From assembly GCA_029339505.1 (NCBI GenBank), contig JAQISU010000171.1, forward strand, positions 1,895,501-1,959,500: a DNA stretch of 64,000 nucleotides, given 5' to 3'. Position 1 is the stretch's first letter. Each line of letters begins with the position of its first letter. Positions 1-10,860 of the stretch are shown piece by piece. The notes below the pieces were generated by a model. That model made no database searches. It saw only the letters and a list, made by a program, of their open reading frames with translations, and was not told the origin of the DNA. This stretch comes from Unio delphinus. Lineage: Eukaryota; Mollusca; Bivalvia; Unionida; Unionidae. The position numbers were made by a program, and so were the translations under genes.

Positions 1-815
1 ATATAATGTATATACGGATAATGCTTGATATCATGTATATACTGATACCAGCTATGATATCATGGGTATACTAGCTATGATATCATGTATATACTGATAC
101 CAGCTATGATATCATTTATATAATGATATTATCTGTGATATCGTTTATATACTGTTATTAGCAATGATATCATGTATATTCTGATACTTGCTATGATATA
201 ATGTATATACGGATAATGCTTGATATCATGTATATACTGATACTAGCTATGATATAATGTATATTCGGATAATGCTTGATATCATGTATATACTGATACT
301 AGCTATGATATCATTTATATAATGATACTATCTGTGATATCATTTATATTTTGATACTTGCTATGATATAATGTATATTTTGACACCATCTATGATATCA
401 TTTATATACTGATTCTAGCTGTGATATCATGTATATTCTGATACTAGCTATGTATCGTTTATATACCGATACTAGCCATGATATCGTTTATATTATGATA
501 CTAGCTTGAGATCATGTATATACTGATACTAGCCATGATATCATGTATATTCTGATACTAGCTATGTATCGTTTATATACCAATACAAGCCATGATATCA
601 TGCATATTCTGATTCTCGTTGTGATATCATTTATATACTGATATTAACTATAATATCATTTACTGATACTAGCTTGATATCGTTTATATTATGATACTAG
701 CTTGAGATCATGTATATACTGATACTAGCCATGATATCATGTATATTCTGATACTCGTTATGATATCGTTTTTATACAAATACTAGCTATGATATCGTTT
801 ATATTCTGATACTAA
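1..815. repeat. AT-rich tandem satellite, ~29-bp unit
   Basis: Degenerate head-to-tail repeats built on TGATATCATGTATATACTGA followed by TACTAGCTA. Units drift in sequence and length. The array runs off the left edge of the window. No coding potential. Confidence 0.85.
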
Positions 816-1970
816 TAATATTTATGTTTGGTTAATGTGTACCACTATTACTATTGTATGTGTGTCATACACAGAAGGAACACATCGTGTAAGGTACGAT
901 GATATTTTCACAATCAAGGAGCGTATTATCGAAGATTTTTCAATTTGACATACTAACCTACTTTGTGCGTTATATGTGTGTCGCATTATTGATAATATAT
1001 CATAGTTTTGTGTTCTGATAATATTCTGGTTTAATAAAAAGGAAACAAAATACACATTTTTATAAATATTTTTTTGTGATGGTAATCCTTGTATTGTTCA
1101 TTTTATAATGACTATGCCAAATTAACCTTAACTAAAATTGTCATTCTGATGTGTGCTAGATGAAAACACATTCAATAAATAGTCCAGTTTACCTGTGTCA
1201 AGTGTGTTCACTGCTCCTTGGTATGCCTATATTTCTCGCGCGATCCGTTTAATTACGACCTACTGAACTTTTATATACCCGATTTGTTCAATTTTCTAAT
1301 GATAACTGTCTTTTAAAATTGTTAAAAATCATTGAAAATATAATGAAAATTGTGATTGCGGCGACCGCTGTGTTACCTAAAATATTTAAAATTTCTTTTC
1401 AATGAATCAATGACTTTCTTCTTAAATTATCTTTATGTATGTACATTATTATATTCTTATTTTATTTATATTAAAGAAAGCTTAGTTGATATACTGCTTG
1501 TTGTTATCTTGCTTTATTTGTAATAATAAATATTAATAGCGTAGTCAACAAGTGCGAGCAATTTGACAGCAACTATAAACATTCATGTTGTTTGCAATCA
1601 CATTAAATTATGCACGGGAAACATTTCTCAATTATAAATACTCCTGGATTCTTTTCTTTGTTTTTATTTTTCAAGGTCCGTAATATAATTTTTTATATTT
1701 GTAAAAAAATATGCGAAACTGTTGAAAAATATAAAAATTATGTTAGCGTTTTTGTGTTAAGCAAAAAGAAAACGTGGTGCTAATAGTAGTAAATTTCCGT
1801 ACATTCCATAACGGGTATGTTGCAATCCAAACAGATCATTAAAAACAATTAGAGAAAGATAAAAATAAATGTCATGTGAGTACTAAGTATACAGGTGCCT
1901 TTAAATAGAGTTCCCGAATTCTGTTATAAGTATAGCCTGTATTTCTGTAGCAAAATGAATTGTTTTCACA
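816..1970. other. AT-rich non-coding host DNA
   Basis: I see no gene, RNA or clear repeat here. The only open frame is a short low-complexity one at 822-1055 with no recognisable motif. Confidence 0.6.
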
Positions 1971-2310
1971 TCTTGTAATACATCATTTATCTCAGTTTAC
2001 ATCTTGTAATACATCATTTATCTCAGTTTACATATTGTAATACATCATTTATCTCAGTTTACATCTTGTAATACATCATTTATCTCAGTTTACATATGGT
2101 AACACATAATTTATCTCAGTTTACATCTTGTAATACATCATTTATCTCAGTTTACATCTTGTAATACATCATTTATCTCAGTTTACATATTGTAGTACAT
2201 CATTTATCTCAGTTTACATATTGTAATACATCATTTATCTCAGTTTACATATTGTAATACATCATTTATCTCAGTTTACATATTGTAATACATCATTTAT
2301 CTCAGTTTAC
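1971..2310. repeat. 31-bp tandem repeat
   Basis: About 11 near-identical units of ACATCATTTATCTCAGTTTA plus a variable ACAT(C/A)TTGTAAT segment. The period is 31 bp. 2311-2669 after it holds nothing I can name. Confidence 0.9.
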
Positions 2311-2669
2311 AAACGTACAGTGTTGCTGTCATGTAATCCTTTAACTTTTTGCCATCAGCCATAGTTTTAAATTTGGGGATATATTAACGCAATAAATACC
2401 TTATTGCATAATGTTTGATTCTTACCTAAGACAGAAAGGTTAAAGGTTAATATGCAGTTACAATATCTTCCTGATTACCATTATTATCTTCTAATAAAAT
2501 ACATGCTCATATTGGAAGAAAGGCACTGCAGTGATGTTAAAATAATTATTTCTTTAATTGAAATATTACACAAAGGTGAATAAATCCTTTCAGCACCTGC
2601 AAATTTTTTTAAGACAGTATTTTCCATAACTGAGTTACCTTCTCCCTTCTGTATAATATTATAATACAT

Positions 2670-3745
2670 AATTAATTATCATACTGATTAATGCCATACA
2701 ATGGTATGTGGTGAAATATTACATTAGGTAGTAATGCGTTACTTTAAGATTTACACTATTATTGTAGTAAGTATAGTAATATTGGAAAACGTAATTAATT
2801 ATCATACTGATTAATGCCATACAATGGTATATGGTGAAATATTACATTAGGTAGTAACGCCTTACTTTAAGATTTACACTATTATTGTAGTAAGTATAGT
2901 AATATTGGAAAACGTAGTTAATTATCATACTGATTAATGCCATAAATTGATATGTGGTGAAATATTACATTAGGTAGTAATGCGTTACATTAAGATTTAC
3001 ACTAGTATTGTAGTAAGTATAGTAATATTGGAAAACGTAATTAATTATCATACTGATAAATGCCATATAATGGTATGTGGTGAAATATTACATTAGGTAG
3101 TAATGCGTTACTTTAAGATTTACACTATTATTGTAGTAAGTATAGTAATATTGGAAAACGTAATTAATTATCATACTTATTAATGCCATACAATGGTATG
3201 TGGTGAAATATTACATTAGGTAGTAACGCCTTACTTTAAGATTTACACTATTATTGTAGTAAGTATAGTAATATTGGAAAACGTAATTAATTATCATACT
3301 GATTAATGCCATACAATGGTATGTGGTGAAATATTGCATTAGGTAGTAACTCCTTACTTTAAGATTTACACTATTATTGTAGTAAGTATAGTAATATTGG
3401 AAAACGTAATTAATTATCATACTGATTAATGCCATACAATGGTATGTGGTGAAATATTACATTAGGTAGTAACGCCTTACTTTAAGATTTACACTATTAT
3501 TGTAGTAAGTATAGTAATATTGGAAAACCTAATTAATTATCATACTGATTAATGCCATACAATGGTATGTGGTGAAATATTACATTAGGTAGTAACGCCT
3601 TACTTTAAGATTTACACTATTATTGTAGTAAGTATAGTAATATTGGAAAACGTAATTAATTATCATACTGATTAATGCCATACAATAGTATGTGGAGAAA
3701 TATTACATTAGGTAATAATGCCTGACTTTAAGTATTACACTATTA
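2670..3745. repeat. 123-bp tandem repeat, about 9 copies
   Basis: A long unit starting AATTAATTATCATACTGATT recurs every 123 bp (2670, 2793, 2916 and so on). Copies differ by a few substitutions. Open frames inside it are by-products of the repeat. Confidence 0.9.
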
Positions 3746-3779
3746 TTGTAGTAAGTATAGTAATAGTATAGTGGGTAAT

Positions 3780-4663
3780 ATAGTATTATCTTTATTCAAA
3801 CATTTTGTACTGGATACTAATAAATAGTAAGTTATCATATTATGTAATAAAGTATTATACTGCATAATACAACATTATTATACGTAAAAAAGTAATATAC
3901 TGTATAAAACAACATTATTATACGTAATGAAGTATTAAACTGTATAAAACAACATTATTATACGTAATAAAGTATTATACTGTATAATACAACATTATTA
4001 TACGTTAAAAAGTAATGTACTGTATAAAACAACATTATTATACGTAATGAAGTATTAAACTGTATAAAACAACATTATTATACGTAATAAAGTATTATAC
4101 TGTATAATACAACATTATTATACGTTAAAAAGTAATATACTGTATAAAACAACATTATTATACGTAATAAAGTATAATACTTATAAAACAACATTATTAT
4201 ACGTAATAAAGTATTGAACTGTATAATACCACATTATTATACGCAAAGAAAGAAATGTACTGTATAAAACAACATTAGTATACATAATAAAGTATAATAC
4301 TTATAAAACAACATTATTATACATAATGAAGTATTATACTGTATAATACAACATTATTAAACGTAAAAAAGTATTATACTGTATAATACAACATTATTAA
4401 ACGTAAAAAAGTATTATACTGTATTAAACAACATTATTATACCTAAAAACATGTATTATACCGTCTTCTGCAAGATTATTTATATTACGTAATACAGCAT
4501 TATTATACGCCATAAAGAATTATACTGTATAATACAACATTATTATAAGTAAAAAAAAGTATTACACTTATAATACAACATCATTATATATAATAAAGTA
4601 TTAGACTGTATCATACAACATCATTATATATAATAAAGTATTAGACTGTATAATACAACATCA
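3780..4663. repeat. 40-bp satellite, left part
   Basis: Units of about 40 bp containing GTATAATACAACATTATTAT and TACGTAATAAAGTATTATAC. The same satellite resumes at 20522 on the far side of element 1, so it is the insertion target of that element. Confidence 0.9.
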
Positions 4664-4668
4664 TTATA
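4664..4668. repeat. Left target-site duplication of element 1 (TTATA)
   Basis: TTATA lies directly before the left TIR and again directly after the right TIR (20517-20521). Removing element 1 plus one TTATA restores a normal satellite unit, as seen intact at 4570-4600 and 4620-4650. Confidence 0.9.
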
Positions 4669-4963
4669 AGCAGCAGAGAGGGTTAACCCTACAACGTTTT
4701 TAGACAAAATTTTGATTGAATCCTGAAAACGAGCCTTCCTACGATCTCATTTTAACCAAAAAAAATGTCTCAGGGGCAAACCCTACAATGTTTTCAGACA
4801 AAAAATTGATTGAAATTTTAACGAGCCTTCCCTACGAAATCTCATTTTAACTAAAAAAAAATTAAAACGAAGACTTTTACGATTTTTTCATTAATTTTGG
4901 TCGCAACTTGTTGTCATCCACCCTCTCTGCTGCTATGGGTTAACAAAAAATAATAAATGATTT
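4669..4963. repeat. Left TIR of element 1
   Basis: Inverted and near-identical to 20224-20516. It starts AGCAGCAGAGAGGGT. The first 266 bp (4669-4934) themselves end in ACCCTCTCTGCTGCT, the inverse of the start, so the TIR contains a smaller unit with its own inverted ends. Confidence 0.95.
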
Positions 4964-5004
4964 GATCCAGTCTTTATGATGAAAGTCCTTAGGACGAAAA
5001 TCAT

Positions 5005-6354
5005 TTATGATTTCACAAACAGACTAATCGCTAACACCTCTTCTTGTAAATCAATCAGATTATTTGACTCGTCGGTGAGTTTGAAATTAATTCTGGTTAA
5101 TGAATTATTATGGCATCGCATGTAGACAGGATTAATTGGGTTTTCAATAATTAGGAATCCTGGAGGAGCTGTTGGTGCAAACGAATAAAGAATATATCCC
5201 TGCTGAGCTTGATTTGATTGCTCTAGATTAATCTGATAGCTTCCTTCGATAACATCACATACTAAATTGAGCGCAATCACCGATGAAATATTCACGTTGA
5301 ACGGAGCGATATGCCTACCGCCACCATCTGGATCATTATTATATTTGAGGAGGATAGTTGAATCTGATTTTCGTAGCGCTTTGATATCGGTTTTAACAAT
5401 TCTTGCTAATTCATCAGCGTTGTATTTCGGAAACTTGAAATTACGCAGATTGTCTTCTGTGATATTGTAATCGGTTAGGAATCGTTGTTTATTGTCGCTG
5501 TTGTCATTAATTGTTGTTTGAATAATTAGTTCATAGATATATTCCATGTCCGATATGAGTTGATTTATTATTTCAACGTGTTTTTGCGATTTTGTTTTCC
5601 GTAGTTGTTCTATTTGTGTTTCATATAATTGTTTAATCTCATTAAAATAACCACGGACGTCAGTTAGCGTAAATGAAATAGTAACAGATGAGTCGGCCGT
5701 TCTTTTAATGATAAAATCCCATTGCAATGTGTCTTTGTTGGTGAATATAAATCTATCGGCGATTTTTCCTTTTCTTATATCAGATAAATCATCTCGATAA
5801 CTGGGATTGATTTCATGATATGATTGTACATCCGTGGTTAAGTCGGTGGTGGATTTTTCCGGTGGTTTTTCAGGCCATCCCAGTACGGTTCTAATAGAAC
5901 TCTGATAGATATCTACGACGTATCCTTCTGTGCTTATCTCAATTGCGGATGATAGCGTCGGCTCATGAACTGTTATAGCGATTTTTGATTCTTTTCCAGT
6001 AATCGATTTTATTCTACGCGCGAATTCATTATTGATTTGTTCAATTTGGTATGATCCGGTTGGTATCGAAACGACGTTCCAGTCTGGGGTTCCGTCGGGT
6101 TTATTCTTATTTGCAAACACTAAAGAATTATTGGGTTGTTGACCACCAAATGATTTTGATCTGATATTAGGCCAACTGTGATACACTCGTAGTTTTGCTA
6201 GCGCTATCTCCTTCACGGGGACTGGGCTAGGGAAATTCACACTAAACTCGGGTTCCGTTGATGTTATTGATATCATGCTTGTTTGTACTGGGTTCGTGTT
6301 CTCCACTACTCGTTGAAGTAATTCCATCGGTGTCGTCATTGTTATTATACTCAT
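5005..6354 (-). CDS. Penton/fibre-like structural protein candidate
   Basis: An intact 449-aa frame, first leftward gene after the left TIR. Its N-terminal third has the pattern of a beta-rich capsid-type domain (VYHSWPNI near residue 60, then IPTGSYQIEQIN, then RTVLGW). A lysine- and glutamate-rich helical insert lies around residues 230-310. The C-terminus has YSFAPTAPPGF and a closing LTD segment. I recognise this arrangement as common in Maverick-class elements of invertebrates. A penton or fibre role is inference from gene order and composition, not from a catalytic motif. Element 2 has a frameshifted homologue. The start ATG lies inside a 163-bp tandem duplication that also covers the end of the next gene. 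Confidence 0.6.
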   Translation of the reverse strand: MSIITMTTPMELLQRVVENTNPVQTSMISITSTEPEFSVNFPSPVPVKEIALAKLRVYHSWPNIRSKSFGGQQPNNSLVFANKNKPDGTPDWNVVSIPTGSYQIEQINNEFARRIKSITGKESKIAITVHEPTLSSAIEISTEGYVVDIYQSSIRTVLGWPEKPPEKSTTDLTTDVQSYHEINPSYRDDLSDIRKGKIADRFIFTNKDTLQWDFIIKRTADSSVTISFTLTDVRGYFNEIKQLYETQIEQLRKTKSQKHVEIINQLISDMEYIYELIIQTTINDNSDNKQRFLTDYNITEDNLRNFKFPKYNADELARIVKTDIKALRKSDSTILLKYNNDPDGGGRHIAPFNVNISSVIALNLVCDVIEGSYQINLEQSNQAQQGYILYSFAPTAPPGFLIIENPINPVYMRCHNNSLTRINFKLTDESNNLIDLQEEVLAISLFVKS

Positions 6355-6570
6355 GTTGTATTTCTAATTTTGACACCGCGGAATCATAAATACTGACCAT
6401 CACTGAGAACTCACAATCTGGTATGGTTGAGATTATTGAGATCATTTTGGTTTTTGGGTTTGTTTTTGGGTTCGTGTTTTCTGATTCCATCGGTGTTGTC
6501 ATTGTTATTATATTCATGTTGTTGCTCTAATTTTGATATCGCTGAATCAAAAATACTGACCATCGCTGAG
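6240..6570. repeat. 163-bp tandem duplication across a gene junction
   Basis: Two direct copies, offset 163 bp (for example CATCGGTG at 6325 and 6488). The right copy encodes the C-terminus of the membrane-hairpin protein. The left copy encodes the N-terminus of the penton/fibre-like protein in another frame. A hybrid 91-aa frame (6242-6517) results. Element 2 has the same duplication at offset 154 bp. Confidence 0.8.
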
Positions 6571-6968
6571 AATTCACTATCTGATATAATTGTATTATCG
6601 AGTGACGACGATATCATCAGGGATAACTGCGAATATGCGGTTGATGCAATATGAAATTGAATTAAGTAATTCTGCAGTTTACTCTGGCTGCATGATGATA
6701 TCTTTTTTGCTATCCCGGTTGATATACCCCCGATTGTAGCCACCGCAGAAATGCAAATTGGAACTACGACCGGGGCAATCATTGTAACCGATGCAAGTAT
6801 TATTCCGGCGCCAGCGAGAACGCTTGACACCGAGTACATAGTAATATCAATTGCGGTGATTCTTCGTCGCTATTTTTTTATTTTTATTTGATACTCCTCG
6901 GCGAGGGTTTTGAGTCTATTTTGAAATTCTCTGACCTGATCATAGCGACATTGAGTTGATGAAATCAT
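6411..6968 (-). pseudogene. Membrane-hairpin protein, broken by a stop
   Basis: Homologue of the intact 183-aa protein of element 2. It reads from an ATG at 6968 to an in-frame TAG at 6870-6872 (TAC in element 2), after which the frame stays open to 6411; a downstream ATG at 6839 could still give a 142-aa product. Visible parts are a basic N-terminus, two adjoining hydrophobic segments forming a probable membrane hairpin (around GAGIILASVTMIAPVVVPIC and ISAVATIGGI), and a helical C-terminus. The combination is typical of a small protein often found in Maverick-class elements. Its role is unknown; membrane association is inferred from hydrophobicity. Confidence 0.7.
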
Positions 6969-7031
6969 TGTTATTTTAAAAACGCTAGCGTTTTCAATTG
7001 TGTTTTCAAGTTCGCGGGAATTGTTAGTACT

Positions 7032-8423
7032 TCAGCCGGAAAAATGATCTACGAGTTCTATACACCAGGCTATTTTTGATCTAATGGTGGAGCTATTAAC
7101 CGCGACGAAGTGAAATTCTGGTGTTATGCTAGATTCGATAATTAACGTCGCGACGCCACCAGAGTAGGTTTTATTGATCATGATCATATTAAATTGATCG
7201 ATAGAGGCCCACGTTAACCTATAGATACCATCAACCTTCACTTCCCCCTCATCCCACAAGAGATCGATGGTAATTCTAGGAGCTTTGTCTCTTATCCAAT
7301 CCTCGATTCCATGTTTGATCGTATACATGATATTTTTAGGTTTTTTGTGCGGAATTTTTATCCTTTCAAAGTTTTCTTTTAGTTCAAGAAGATCGTTGGA
7401 AATATCGAGATAATTTACCCTGATTCTGGCAGGATCTATTGTTCCCCCCCACCTGTCAGAAAAGAATGAAACCAGAAGTTCGTTGATTTTAATCCGTGCT
7501 TGGGTTTTAATATGGTTGTCGATGTTAGAAAATTTCGTCGTGATATCTTGGAGGCTACTGCCCTCAAAGAAATTTTTAACAAACTCGTTGGTGAGCTTTT
7601 GTTCGTCAATAGCGCTTTTAATTTCAGCGAGGGTCGGGCCTGTCAACGATGTGGTTTCAGAAACAGGTGTTCTCCCTAGAAATCTATCAACGATGGTATT
7701 AAGTGTTGTTTGTCTCATCATAAACATATTAATATCTTTGAGAGTCATCGTAGATGTAGCCGGGACACCAAAGAAACTATTAGCGATGTAGGCATTGTGA
7801 GTGTGCTTGCCGATAAACTCACTGATTTCAGCGAGAGTCATGCCTGCCACAAGCGGGGTTCCAAAAAACTTAACAATGACGTCGTTAGTGGGTTTTTGAT
7901 CTTCTATTAGTTTAGAAATCTCGAGATAATTTGCCTTGATTTAATTTTCATTCATCATCCTTCCCGCGTCCTTGTTAAAAAAGAATAGCGATAGATAGTT
8001 TTTAATTTTAGGGAGAGTCATGCCAACCACAAGCGGTGTTCCAAAGAATTTATGTATGACATTTTTGCGAAAATTATTATAACCTCGTATAAGATCATTC
8101 AGTTCACGTTCGTTGGTAGCAATCGCGTCGGTGATCGTAGACACAAGTGCGCCTGGTTTAAGTCGTCCGTCGTTGGAATACAGCACAATAGAGTTTTCAG
8201 CGGCGTCGCGCTGCCGTATCAAAATGTCATTCAATGACACATCACTGGATTTCAATTTACCCTGTTTGTCTTGAAATACAACTATTTCATTAGGATCAAC
8301 ATTTGTTAAGTTCAACGTCTCAGCGATTTCATCTTCAATTATTTTTTTTATATCCTTGACAGAATCAGGTGGTGCAGTGCCATCGAGTTTGGGTTTCAAA
8401 GATCTCCCCCAAATATCAATCAT
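7032..8423 (-). pseudogene. Repeat-containing putative structural protein, split by a stop
   Basis: One frame of about 463 codons interrupted by TAA at 7941-7943, where element 2 has GAA, leaving 160-aa and 272-aa pieces. The middle contains a repeated module of about 45 residues with the pattern FFG-P-----TLAEI (at least four copies). The C-terminal ~120 residues look beta-rich (WDEGEVKVDGIYRLTWASID). I do not recognise the family. Position inside the virion block and the repeated modules suggest a structural or fibre-like role, which is inference only. The element 2 homologue is broken at a different place. Confidence 0.6.
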
Positions 8424-8447
8424 GTTATTGTAAAACTCTTTCTCTCT

Positions 8448-8903
8448 CTAAAATCGTTTTTGACGACTTCGTTGAAAAATCTTCGATTTTCTCCAGCGAT
8501 TACTAGTGTATTCATTCACGACAACATGTGGTGGTTTTCCGCTTGGGTTACTCAAGGAGTTAGAAATAGCGTTAAGGACATTTAATACTTCGCTGCCACA
8601 TATTGGTGGGTCATTCATTTGTTGTGTTGGTAGCGTAGAATACCAAGTCTTCATTGGAAGGGTTTTTATATAACGCATAAACTCTTTTGGTGGGGCTAAT
8701 CCATATGAATCGAAATAAACAATCCCACGTGGATCAATAGCGTATGCAACCCAGTGAGTTCCAGGTCCGGTGCTGTTATCTAAATTAATGATTCCGGTTT
8801 CAGTGTTGTTTGGTTGATGTGGTAATTGATCTTTCATAAAGACACCTCTGAAGTTTTTAATCGCTAGTTTTTTAGCAGCATCGAGTAAATCAAAATTGGA
8901 CAT
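8448..8903 (-). CDS. Adenain-like cysteine protease
   Basis: A 151-aa protein with the catalytic triad order of adenovirus-type maturation proteases: His50 in GTHWVAY, Asp65 in VYFDSYG and Cys102 in PPICGSEV, with Gln94 just before the Cys segment. These proteases trim capsid precursors during particle assembly. I chose the ATG at 8903 (MSNFD), which starts directly at the conserved first helix. Another ATG three codons upstream is possible, and the frame extends to 8972 only through non-ATG codons. It sits between the repeat-protein gene and the pX-like gene. The C-terminus is basic and longer than needed for the fold. Candidate substrates are the pX- and pVI-like neighbours, which have matching cleavage motifs. 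Confidence 0.9.
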   Translation of the reverse strand: MSNFDLLDAAKKLAIKNFRGVFMKDQLPHQPNNTETGIINLDNSTGPGTHWVAYAIDPRGIVYFDSYGLAPPKEFMRYIKTLPMKTWYSTLPTQQMNDPPICGSEVLNVLNAISNSLSNPSGKPPHVVVNEYTSNRWRKSKIFQRSRQKRF

Positions 8904-8938
8904 GGGAACCATCGAAGATTTCTGAATAAATAAATCGT

Positions 8939-9008
8939 TCCTGGTAGTCTTAGACCCTTTCCGCTGTACCACGAATACGGGGTTCCTGGTAGTCTTAGAC
9001 CCTTTCCC
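8939..9008. repeat. 26-bp direct repeat at the pX/protease junction
   Basis: GTTCCTGGTAGTCTTAGACC plus CTTTCC occurs twice, 44 bp apart. It duplicates an LPG-containing stretch of the junction between the pX-like and protease frames. Element 2 lacks the exact duplicate. Confidence 0.75.
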
Positions 9009-9390
9009 TTTTTTTATATCCTTTCCCAGTTGCTTTCTTTAGTGCCATTCCTGCTGCAGTACCAACGGCTCCTAACGCCGCTGCTTTAGCCACCGCTGGG
9101 GCTGCTGCTGCAATCAATGCTGGAATCGCAGCTAACAACGGAAATATACCGCCTGTTTTAATCATATTTTTGATAGCAGCCGCAGAAAGAGTAATCTGAA
9201 CACCCTTTTTTGCTACTAGTGCATCATTGAAATGTTTCACCTGACGAGTTGTCAGCGATAGTTTATTTGCACCACCAGTCATTTGGTTGGGTTTCAACGT
9301 GATTGTGGTTCCACATTTTTTAGCTGATTCCGATTGCAATTTTTTTATTTGACCAGGAGTTAACGCAACACTAATATTACTATATGACAT
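8995..9390 (-). CDS. pX-like minor capsid/core protein
   Basis: A 131-aa protein starting at ATG 9390 (MSYSN). It has a basic N-terminal half and an alanine-rich hydrophobic stretch (GGIFPLLAAIPALIAAAAP) followed by a basic tail. This resembles the C-terminal part of adenovirus pX. It contains MTGG before Ala, matching the adenain consensus (M/I/L)xGG-x, so cleavage by the neighbouring protease is plausible. The tail ends early: an A7 run (A8 in element 2) shifts the frame. In element 2 the same protein has about 28 more residues with an LPGTPY motif. The truncation here may be decay. Confidence 0.7.
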   Translation of the reverse strand: MSYSNISVALTPGQIKKLQSESAKKCGTTITLKPNQMTGGANKLSLTTRQVKHFNDALVAKKGVQITLSAAAIKNMIKTGGIFPLLAAIPALIAAAAPAVAKAAALGAVGTAAGMALKKATGKGYKKRERV

Positions 9391-9418
9391 TATACATAAT
9401 TGATTGATTCTAAATCGT

Positions 9419-10840
9419 TTACATGTTTTCCACTGGTGCATCTACCACTCTCATTCTTCCACCAACACCTTCAAGTAGCATTGATTTATCACTAAGAATG
9501 ACAGCAACCGCTCTATAATTAGCAATACCACCAGGACGGGTTACACGGGCTCTAAAGTGTATATCAACAACAGATTGTCTCATCAAATCGAGATGTTCCA
9601 TCGAAAAGTAATAAATCGGATAGAGGCTTTTAAAATCCAATTGTGATATTTGCAAACCAGTATCCACATTTTGATCACGTGCCATAAACGACAATAGGTT
9701 ATGATATACACGTGCAATATGGTTGTGAGTGTAATCAAGTTGTACATCTTCAGATGGTTCCTGTTGTCCGTTTATTCTCAGTGAGACCTCTCTAACACCT
9801 AACTGATCAAATATCATATGACTTCGTTGTTGATTACCAACTCGTGCATTATTCTGTAACGCCACAAATATATGACGTGGAGCTGAAACCCCTTGTTTTG
9901 ATGCCAGATGCCAAGTAAATATATCATCAACATTGTCTTGTTTAATATCCGTAGTCACTGATAACCAACTCAACAATGATTTTCCTCCTTGGTCCATAAA
10001 TGATAACAATTTTTCTTCTGCTGTGATTGATGGAGTTAACACTGGCATCCACAATGCTAGTTTTGTTAAAATGACTTTACCATCAGCAACACCAGCATCA
10101 TGCCATATTGCATCATTATCAGTACCCTTTCGTACAAGCGCTACTGTGTGTTTAGCTCCATAAATAACCTTTCGGACATTTCTACAGAATCCAAAAATAT
10201 GATGCAGTGGAATTGCACATGAAAACTGTCGACGCTGTCCATGCAACGTTGCTACGCGTGTTGCAAACCCTAGGTTGTAGTTAGTAATATTATTTATGAC
10301 ATCAAAATCACCAGCTGGTCTTGTATATCCGGCTGGTGCTGGATTAACTGAAGAAGCATGTGTTGCCTTTACTCTAGAATACTGGTTGTGTTCAGGGTGA
10401 TCAGTAATATCCTTAGAAAACATCATAGATGGACCAGCTGATCTTGTATAATCATCAGAGTATCTCGCTAACCCTATGATTGTTGTGGCCACATCAACTT
10501 CACGGTCAATGGATTCAATTTCCTTTCCATCAATGAGATATCTAGCGCTTTTAAATAACGCCATGATCCCATTATTAACAAAACCAACTTTGATAGTTGG
10601 GTTATTGTCATATGGTGGATCATCATGAGCAGCATCATTTGTTACAAGTTCTCCTTCGATTTCGATAAATGCCTCACACGGTAGAAAATATTTACTGGTA
10701 TCATGAACTTGAAGTTCAATTCGCGATCGGAGATCTGGTTGTACTGCGTGATAAGAATAAAATTGAAAATCGCGTACAGAATCATCTTTACGCACTGGGG
10801 CATCCATATCAAATGCTGGATCAGGTGACCTTTTGAACAT
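9419..10840 (-). CDS. Major capsid protein, hexon-like double jelly roll
   Basis: An intact 473-aa frame, 79% or so alike by eye to the 474-aa element 2 copy, with differences in loops. Segments typical of Maverick/adintovirus capsid proteins are present: FLPCEAFIEIEGELV near residue 52, GFVNNGIMALFKSARYLIDG near 88, SCAIPLHHIFGFCRNVRKVI near 207, and QLDFKSLYPIYYFSMEHLDL near 400. These proteins form the trimeric capsomers of icosahedral shells. The gene lies between the pX-like and pVI-like genes, as expected for a late virion cluster. The fold is inferred from family likeness, not computed. Among the best preserved genes of the element. Confidence 0.85.
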   Translation of the reverse strand: MFKRSPDPAFDMDAPVRKDDSVRDFQFYSYHAVQPDLRSRIELQVHDTSKYFLPCEAFIEIEGELVTNDAAHDDPPYDNNPTIKVGFVNNGIMALFKSARYLIDGKEIESIDREVDVATTIIGLARYSDDYTRSAGPSMMFSKDITDHPEHNQYSRVKATHASSVNPAPAGYTRPAGDFDVINNITNYNLGFATRVATLHGQRRQFSCAIPLHHIFGFCRNVRKVIYGAKHTVALVRKGTDNDAIWHDAGVADGKVILTKLALWMPVLTPSITAEEKLLSFMDQGGKSLLSWLSVTTDIKQDNVDDIFTWHLASKQGVSAPRHIFVALQNNARVGNQQRSHMIFDQLGVREVSLRINGQQEPSEDVQLDYTHNHIARVYHNLLSFMARDQNVDTGLQISQLDFKSLYPIYYFSMEHLDLMRQSVVDIHFRARVTRPGGIANYRAVAVILSDKSMLLEGVGGRMRVVDAPVENM

Positions 10841-10860
10841 TTTATTCTATTTATCAGAGT

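Noticed and set aside
1..4663. CRISPR array
   Set aside because: Repeats are directly head to tail with no unique spacers, and the sequence is animal DNA.
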